This document shows positions 57,535 through 64,000 of a stretch of 64,000 nucleotides of DNA, one piece after another. Source of the DNA: Diplosphaera chodatii (Eukaryota; Chlorophyta; Trebouxiophyceae; Prasiolales; Stichococcaceae); the NCBI GenBank assembly GCA_032358165.1, contig JAALGY010000044.1, forward strand, positions 434,001-498,000, written 5' to 3'. The position numbers and the translations under genes were made by a program. Under the pieces are notes generated by a model that was given only the letters and a program-made list of their open reading frames with translations, had not been told where the DNA came from and searched no databases. The stretch's first letter is position 1. Each line of letters opens with the position of its first letter.

Positions 57535-60045
57535 TTGTTCAGCAGCCTGTGCAGCCCGGGCTGCAGACGCCACTGCCCAGCAGCGTCGCCACCTGGCAGC
57601 AGAGCACACATGCAGATGGACAAACACAGGTGCGTGATCTCAGGTGCCCAGGCTGTCCCAGTCTTGGTGCCATGCAGAGTGGCCACGCACCTACAGTGTT
57701 TTGATACAGTGCTGGAATTGGTGTTGGTGGACTGCTTGCTGTACCACATCCGGCTGATCATGTCCCCTGTGTCACTGATCTGTCAGACATGCACCATAGG
57801 TTGCTGCAAGCATAGCGGCTGCTAGAGCTTGGCTTGTGCCAGAGCTTGGCTTCTGACTAAGCGCACCTGCATTGGCATGTGGTGCTTGGCATATGGTGGA
57901 CAGGGCAGATTGCAGTGTACAGTATGACAGATTGGTACCACATCCGCAGGCATCAGGCGGCAAGCGATCAGCGGCAGTTGAACAGCCGAATGACTGCTCC
58001 AGCAAGCGATCGAGGGCAGGTTCTATCGATGCCATGAGCCATGGCCATGCCAGCCCGCCGATGCGTGCAGGAGGCTCAGGCAGGTGCTCACCCCTGGCTA
58101 CGGCTACACCAGGTGACAGGCGCTGCCCTCCTGCCACACTGTGATCTCCTTCCTCCATGTAGTCCGCATGGTACAGTGTTAGCAAGGCCCTGACTTATGG
58201 ATGCACCATCGTAACAAGCAGTGCTTTGCATTGCTGCATGGGCGTCTATGTCCATGACCTACTAAGTACCGTGCCTGTCAATGATGTAAAGGTTCAAGCA
58301 TCTGGCTGACATGCTTGTGCTCTGTGCAGGTGGCGATATTCAGATGGCAGCCGGACCGGGCGGGGACATGCGAATGGCAGCATCACCCAGCATTCCGTCC
58401 AGCAACTCTGATCTGCAATGCAGCGTGAGGCATTGCACCTGCAACACACCACTATGGCTCTGTAGTTGCGGCAGCCATCGTGCCGCTTGGGCCTGAAGGC
58501 AGCATGCGACTGCTCCCTGTGCAGGTCGATAAGGCAGCGGTATCCCCAGTTTTGACGCCGACGGTGGCCGAGAAGACCTGCAGCGGGTGCAGCAAGGTCC
58601 GCGACGCCAACTGCTTCTCCCGCGACCGGCGTGCCCGCAGCGGGCTGCAGGCTCGTTGCAAAGACTGCGTGAAGGTGATGCCCGCCAGGCTGCCTCTCTG
58701 CCCTGACCGCTGTCGTGTGACAATGTGTAACACTGGACACCACTTCCCCGTATCCCACGGCTGAGGTCCGACACCTCGATACTTGCGGCCACCATTGTGC
58801 CGCTTGAGCCAAAAGGCAGCATGCGACTGCTCCTGCGCAGGCAGCACTCCCGGTGGTGAAGCGGCGTCGGCTGATTCGCCCGACCGTGACGGAGAAGCTC
58901 TGCAGCGGGTGCCACACGACAAAGGCTGCGGGCGAATTCTTCTCCTGCAAGACGAGCCACGATGGCCTGACGTGCTGGTGCCATGCCTGCCACACTACCG
59001 TCCCCCATGCGCGGGTGCGTGCTGCCCATGCACGTTACTGTGCACCTCCTCAACGCCTAGGGCGCAGCATGATCAACTGGTGCAATACAAATGGCAGGTG
59101 CTTTTTATCATTACCGGTGAAGTCTGTCATGCCCGATCCATTTTTCAGGATCTGTTGCAGGCGTTGCGGCCCATCGACCTGAACGGTAGCGGGAATACTA
59201 CGCCCGCGGTGGCGCTGCTGCCTGCCCAAGTGCCTATCCATGGTGCGGCTTCGTTGCATGTTACCACCCCTGATTGCAGCATGGCTGCTGTTTTCATTGC
59301 GTTGAGGAGACATGTCCCCAAAGTCATTCAGCGGCTCTGTGCTGCTGCAGGTACGCCGGTGGCCCAGTGTCAGCAGCAGCAGCAGCAGCAGCTGCAGCTC
59401 AGCCAGCCACAGCCGCAGGTTCTCAATTCGCCTGCAACACACCTATAGCTCCCCACATCATTGTGAAGACCACCTGCTGCTGGTGACGTGAAAATTTTCA
59501 GGGTTGCTGCCCTTGTTGGGCGGGCTCACAGTGCGTTGTGTTGGCAAACTTCTCTCCTGCTGCAGAAGCCAGCAGCGGGCTCACAGGCCGGTCCGCAGCC
59601 TCTGGCAGTGTATCCCGCTCAGACGCCGCAATGTCAGCAATTGCAGCAGCGGGCCATGTCAGCGGCAGCAGCCGCACAACTGCCGGCATCACCTATGGCG
59701 CCAGGTTCTGTGGCCGGCGTGTCCTTCCCAGGTGCGCTGCCGCCAGCCCTGCCGTCAGGGGTGCAGGCCGCTGCAGGCATTCCTGATATCATGCTGTCAC
59801 CGTTTCACAGCGTCCATGATGGAGCAGACACAGCAGGTGTGGAGCCTATCCATGCAGAGTGGAGCGCCATGCATTGTTGCTACATGAGGTGCAGCAAGTC
59901 TGTATCGTCATCTTGTCGCACGTGTGATGTTGCCACAGAGTCATTGTGCCATGTGCAGGTCCTGGGAACGAGCGCCGCTACGGCAGCTGATGGCATGCAA
60001 CAGCAGCAGCTGCAGCAGCAAGTGCGCCAGCCAGCGGAACACTAG
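56004..60045 (+). CDS. Repeated Cys2-Cys2 zinc-module protein with polyglutamine regions, 5' end unresolved
   Basis: Function not recognised; probably a nucleic-acid-binding or regulatory protein. Exons joining in phase: 56004-56090, 56194-56421, 56589-56747, 56903-57076, 57216-57297, 57409-57629, exons near 57.95-58.1 and 58.33-58.42 kb, then 58525-58674, 58841-59014, 59161-59242, 59351-59418, 59566-about 59810 and 59959-60045. Five modules plus the first split one show C-x2-C, an aromatic, a G-L pair and a second C-x2-C. Examples are KKTCRTCDKARAV with LNQCKQCK; EKTCSGCSKVRDANCFSRDR with HCKDCAK; KLCSGCHTTKAA with DGLTCWCHAC. Such modules resemble the zinc ribbons found with HNH-type and other DNA-binding proteins. 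Between them lie PIDLNVGGRTAPVVALLPAQ linkers, Q-rich exons (Q14 at 57492), a basic GGKRSAAVEQPNDCSSKRSR segment and a Q/A/P-rich tail ending QQVRQPAEH, then TAG. It could be two tandem paralogues rather than one gene. Confidence 0.55.
56589..57629 (+). repeat. Segmental exon-block duplication, copy 1
   Basis: Four exons (159, 174, 82 and 221 bases) with their introns. They correspond one to one with copy 2 at 58525-59418 (150, 174, 82 and 68 bases) and share long near-identical runs, including the intron spans around 57120-57180 and 59070-59130. Confidence 0.85.
57492..57533 (+). repeat. (CAG)14 microsatellite coding for polyglutamine
   Basis: Fourteen perfect CAG codons in frame in the Q-rich exon of the zinc-module gene. 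They are absent from the duplicated copy of this exon. Confidence 0.9.
58525..59418 (+). repeat. Segmental exon-block duplication, copy 2
   Basis: Mirror of the block at 56589-57629. The first exon matches the 56589 exon and, partly, the 56290-56421 exon; the second and third exons keep exactly the same lengths. The fourth is shortened after its PQPQ segment. Confidence 0.85.
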
Positions 60046-62315
60046 CGGCTGATGCAAACATGCTGCAGCAACAGATGCTTACTAGTGCCCTGCAGTTCTG
60101 GCAGTGCTGGGCTGTCTACAACCAGCTGCAGCAATAGCAGCAGCAACGGTTCTGAAGGAGTAACAGCGACAGAGTGAGTGCACGCAACCCAGTCTGCCTG
60201 CAGAGACTTGCTGCATGGCTGTGCGGTGATGTAAACCTGGAGACAAGCTGTGTCATATATTCACCCATCCCAGTTCATAGTAACTCCGGGCAGCGCCGCC
60301 GCATCTCTGCTGTGGAACCCCAGACAGATGTAAGCCAGCCATACATGTGCAATGCATGGCTAGTACCGGACGCCAGTCAACCTGACGGCCGTTTCCAGAC
60401 CGCGCATGGCAGCAGTGTGGAGCAGTTGGTGGCACGACAAATGGTGTGTAGTTCAAGGCAGTCATGGCAACTGTTCCTGTGCAAGGAGCGAATGGCCACA
60501 ACAAATGTGCGAGAGCCTGACATTGATGTGAGTTGGGACTTGGGCTGTGTAATGGTGTGTTGCCTCTTTGCATGCGGCGTGAAATTCCTGCCGAGTCTGC
60601 AACCCTGCCATCTGCGTGCCTAAACTATATATACACAGCATGGCAACCGTAATAAAAAGGCACGAATGCCAATCTGTCGGCTGCTCAACCAAAATGTGAT
60701 CAGCATGAAGTCATGTCGGCATTGCGGCGCTGCGTGCCGCTGTTGAGTCGATGCCCGGGAACTCCTGCATCTAATTGCTAGTACTGCTGTTGGCGCTGCT
60801 GGCTGGCCTCCCCCATCTTCAAAGTCAGGATCCCTGCAGGTGCATCACTCGTTCCTAATCCGATACCAGGCCGGTATGCTGGATGCCCTCAGCAAGGAGT
60901 CAGCGTGCAGTCCCCAACCACATAAAGATGACCCATCCACTTACCCACCTAATTCAACTCCAGCACCCGGTAGTTGCCAGTGTGTCATGGCCATACACTG
61001 ACAGTGCATCGATGCATGCCTGTGCAAGCAGCCCATTGTCAGTGAAGCCACAATCGCTTAAGGCATGTCGCAGTGCAGTGAGGATGAGGGCTCGAAGCCA
61101 CTAACCTGGTCGGTCGTGTACCGTGCCCCGGTGCCCTGCGCAGCGACGCACATTGATTGGCCCAGATGCTGACTCGGGAACTCCGAGGCTGGAAGCCCCA
61201 ATATAGTCTGGCAGTCCGAGCTGACGGGTCGAGGTTTGTTACTTGATGGAGGAAAGGGTTGTTTAGTGCCTAGTTGTCAATGTGGACGCCGCTATCATTT
61301 CTGAAAGCAACAAAGTCGTTGCTGACCCGACAACGGTTGTGCACTGTGTCACGCACTACTACCACACCTGATCGCTTTTCCGCCCAGCTAACCACTCTGT
61401 ACTATGCTGCCAAGGCTGCCTCATGCTCTGCCGCACAACCAGACAAATATTCTGAGGACAGACACTGTGAAAGGTGCAGCAGCATCAAAGGCATGCACAG
61501 ACCCTGACGACTAGCGGACCAAACGCAACAGAAGTGGCCTACCTCGTCCTAACAAAACTCGACGATTGATGCCGCATGCAGCGGACCCTCCCTCGTTGTC
61601 CTCTGCGACGCTCTGCAGCGCATACACAAGACTGTATGTGACCGATTCTACAACCTTTGGGGCTGTGAGTTGCGACACTAGGAGCTGTGTTTTCACAACG
61701 TCAAGGGCTTAATAAACAGGCACACCCACCACGATATTCATGCAGCACCTGGCTCAAGAGGGGCACCCAGCTCGTGCACTTCAGCAATGTGCAGAAGCAC
61801 TCTGAGTACCTGGGAAATGCAATGCCAGGCACAGTGCTCACTTGCACAGACTAAGCTGTATGATGAAGTAGGCAACCTGCCTCACTTTGTTGCCTGTCCA
61901 TTGCTACAGTTGAAAGGCATGCCACCGATAGTTGCCATGTCTGCACCTGTAGAGTGTGACCAACATGTGCTGAGGACACGTGTGGATCAAACCTTGACGT
62001 GGTAATACACGTCTTGCTGCTTCGCACATGTGAGAGCCAAGCCCAATCCATGCTTCAGCTCCTGGGACATGCATGGCAGCCTGTCTGATGGTGTTGGTAT
62101 GTAGGCGCTTGCTGATCTGAAGGGCATCACGGCCAAAGACTCAGTGAAAGTGATCCCCCTCCTCGGCTCCGAGAGCTGTGACACAGCTGCATCAATCCGC
62201 GACCGCCGTGTGTGAAGCAGGGTTGCAATGACATACTGGGCGCAGCTTCTCATATGAATTTTGCCGCAAGATGCCAGAGGAGGTCACCTGACAAAGCAGG
62301 GCAGCCCTGACCGTG
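60046..62315. other. Region without a supportable gene
   Basis: About 2.3 kb. A 149-codon plus-strand frame (60174-60623) has no recognisable domain and may be 3' UTR of the zinc-module gene. TATATATA and AATAAAA-like stretches occur near 60.63-60.66 kb. On the minus strand, open stretches at 62253-61987 (TRRSRIDAAVSQLSEPRRG) and 61696-61511 (QLTAPKVVESVTYSLVYALQ), plus a piece near 61.4-61.3 kb interrupted by a stop, look protein-like. They could be exons of an unknown gene or decayed mobile-element coding. I cannot decide between these. Confidence 0.3.
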
Positions 62316-62810
62316 ATGCTGCCGCTTTATAAACAACTGATGAAAGGACACGCCATACACAGTCCACTGCGCCACCGGCAAAGCCGTTCTGCTGTGCTGG
62401 CTGAATCATTGCATGGCCGCCGCTGTGACCACGCAGTTGCAGCTGGCGTCAGACGCTGTGATGCCACCTGGTTTGCTGCCCACACGGCAACATTACAACC
62501 TGCCATCACCCACCTGCAACAGACTTGGTAGGCTGCAATTGAGCGCTGCGCAACTGCAAACTACAAAGAGGATGCATTGCTGGGGGACTCGCAGGTGGGT
62601 ACTCACTGAACTGGCCGCGCACGCCTATGCTGCCGCAGTAATGAATGCCCTGATCACGACTTTGAGCGCGCCTGTAAGCTGCTTGCTGTCGCAAAACTGC
62701 CACGGATCCGTGCTACATGTGGGGACTGCCCTAGGGCTGCAAATCTGCAAACCCCTGCTGCTGCATCACCAGAACACCATGCAAACACAAACGCTGCGCA
62801 CGCAGCGTGA
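62316..62810 (+). CDS. Small Cys-rich two-exon orphan protein
   Basis: Exon 1 (62316-62527) and exon 2 (62639-62810) join in phase 2 to give about 127 residues. Exon 1 starts MLPLYKQLMKGHAIHS and ends with FAAHTATLQPAITHLQQT. Exon 2 gives NECPDHDFERACKLLAVAKL and RATCGDCPRAAN. Cysteines CNEC and CGDC are spaced like a small zinc-binding fold. The tail is Ala/His/Asn-rich and ends with TGA at 62808-62810. A different phase reading yields a longer but less protein-like frame. No family is recognised. Confidence 0.35.
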
Positions 62811-63040
62811 TTTTCGCCAGTGGAGTTCAGCGGGTGATCCATGTGTCCCGTTAAGACACGGCGGCGTTGCGACCAATATCAGATGTGCACCTGTGCGCAA
62901 TCTCCGACATGTTGCAACATGGTGCACGGTGTCTGATCGGTATAGTGTCAGCATTTGCTGCTTCACCCATGTTGGATACATGACTGAGTGAGGTATGTGC
63001 ACAGCATAGTGCTGATCTCCCGATGAAGTGAGCAGCAGCC

Positions 63041-64000
63041 ATGACTACCGCCGAGCAGCAGCCCGCTACTGGCGTCAGCTCTGCCGATGTGCTGGGTCTA
63101 CCACGCGAACAGCGGAGCCGTCCAGAGGGTACATACATCGCGCAGCTACCATCACGCATGATGTGCCATGTCATGTGCCACCTGCAGCGTGGTGTCAGGC
63201 TGCATGCCGCCATGTCTGCACCGCTGTTGATGTGGACATCCGCACCACCCTTCAGGGCCACGCGTGTGTGGCGAGTGTGGAGCAGATGCCAAGTACACCT
63301 GCCCCGCCTGCCAAGCGCAGACGTGCAGCCTGCCCTGCTCGAAGGGTGCGGCGGCTTGACGCCTTACGCCGGTCACCTACCTGTGCTGGTGTACTGTGTC
63401 AGCGTTATGAACGCAGCACCGTGTGCAAAGGCTCATGTGTGCACGCACAGATCACAAGGAGCGGTCGGGCTGCACGGGCAAGCGCAACCGCGCAGCGTAT
63501 GTTTCCCTGGACGAGTACAGCGAGCGCCACCTGGCATCTGACTTCCGGCTTCTGGAGGTCAGTGTCGTCCAGTGCGATGACAGACGGATGAAGTGACAGA
63601 CTGCTGATGTTATCAAAAATTAGGTCATTTCGCAACAGACACCTGCATCTGCTGTCATTCGGTAATGCCTTCGGCCATCATGGCCGTTTCAGAGCCCCTA
63701 CTGCTGCAATGCGAACAATTGTATTTGTCGTGGCTCTTCGGTGCACTCATCACCAGCTAACAACATGGCTGCCGCAGGAGGCCAGCCGCGCATCTCAGCT
63801 GGCGGCGCGCAGCCGGCCGATCCGGCCCCGGCACTTCCACGACCTGCCGCCGCACCTCAAGTCACTCATCAGCCATGCCCGCTCGTGCGCTCCCCAGCTG
63901 TGCTCTGTCATTGTCTAGACTGCCTTGCGATGGTGGAGAGAAGAGGCCTGCTGAAAAGAGCACTGGTGCCTCGGCTGCGCCTTCCTGCGGCCACAACCCC
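63041..64000 (+). CDS. BCD1: Box C/D snoRNP assembly protein BCD1 (zf-HIT), continues beyond window
   Basis: The ATG at 63041 gives MTTAEQQPATGVSSADVLGL. Phase-1 introns lead to the HIT-type zinc finger RVCGECGADAKYTCPACQAQ, TCSLPCSK, and then DHKERSGCTGKRNRAAYVSL and DEYSERHLASDFRLLE. This is the classic BCD1/ZNHIT6 signature: Cys-x2-Cys, AKYxCP, CSxxC, HK..C.G.R, and the LxSDxxxLE end. A following phase-0 exon starts EASRASQLAARSRPIRPRHF and runs to PPHLKSLISHARS, matching the region after the finger. If unspliced this exon ends at TAG 63916-63918, but the family normally continues, so the 3' part probably lies beyond base 64000. BCD1 acts in the nucleus in early assembly of box C/D snoRNPs, needed for rRNA processing and modification. 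Confidence 0.85.

Noticed and set aside
44926..60045. Endogenous giant-virus insertion
   Set aside because: The Cys4 modules resemble zinc ribbons seen in viral and phage proteins, but genes here are intron-rich, polyQ-rich and lack any core viral gene, so a cellular origin is more likely.
1..64000. CRISPR array, rRNA or tRNA gene
   Set aside because: No regularly spaced direct repeats, conserved rRNA blocks or tRNA-like box A/box B pairs were recognised by eye; the trinucleotide runs are microsatellites.

Overview
The window is nuclear DNA from a green alga (Chlorophyta). It is GC-rich and dense with trinucleotide repeats. Nearly every gene is split into many short exons by GT-AG introns with GTGCGT/GTGAGT-type donors and TGCAG acceptors. 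Several genes point to the plant lineage: an ATXR2-type SET protein, a CLMP1/PHOX-type TPR-PB1 protein and a plastid-type glutamyl-tRNA reductase. No bacterial operons, rRNA, tRNA or CRISPR were seen. I cannot place it below phylum. Exons were assembled by eye from splice sites, reading phase and family knowledge, so gene ends are less certain than the protein identities.

Layout, 0-44.4 kb: conserved eukaryotic genes. In order these are an MRNIP-like protein (-, runs off the left edge), ATXR2-like histone lysine methyltransferase (+), a very large heat-shock factor (-), an SLC43-like MFS transporter (+), a CLMP1-like protein (-), a ketopantoate-reductase-family oxidoreductase (-), UFD1 (+), a GH1 beta-glucosidase (+), the ER glucosidase II beta subunit ending in KDEL (-), glutamyl-tRNA reductase HEMA (-), and a nine-exon 410-residue gene of unknown family (+). 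Neighbours are mostly arranged as divergent or convergent pairs with 0.3-1.2 kb gaps.

Layout, 44.4-63 kb: orphan genes. Three minus-strand genes encode Gln/Ala/Ser/Pro-rich, probably disordered proteins (44.9-48.4, 48.6-53.5 and 54.1-54.9 kb). They are followed by a plus-strand gene (56.0-60.0 kb) built from repeated Cys2-Cys2 modules on phase-0 exons joined to Q-rich exons. In that gene a block of four exons, introns included, has been duplicated. A small Cys-rich two-exon gene lies near 62.5 kb. A conserved gene returns at the right edge: BCD1/ZNHIT6 (63.0 kb, runs off the window).

How they work together: there is no pathway cluster. Chromatin and transcription (ATXR2, HSF), protein quality control (UFD1, glucosidase II beta), plastid functions (HEMA, CLMP1), metabolism and transport (KPR-like, GH1, SLC43-like), and RNP/DNA-repair factors (BCD1, MRNIP) simply sit next to each other. 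The best candidate for something undescribed is the exon-amplified zinc-module/polyQ gene at 56-60 kb and the orphan cluster around it.
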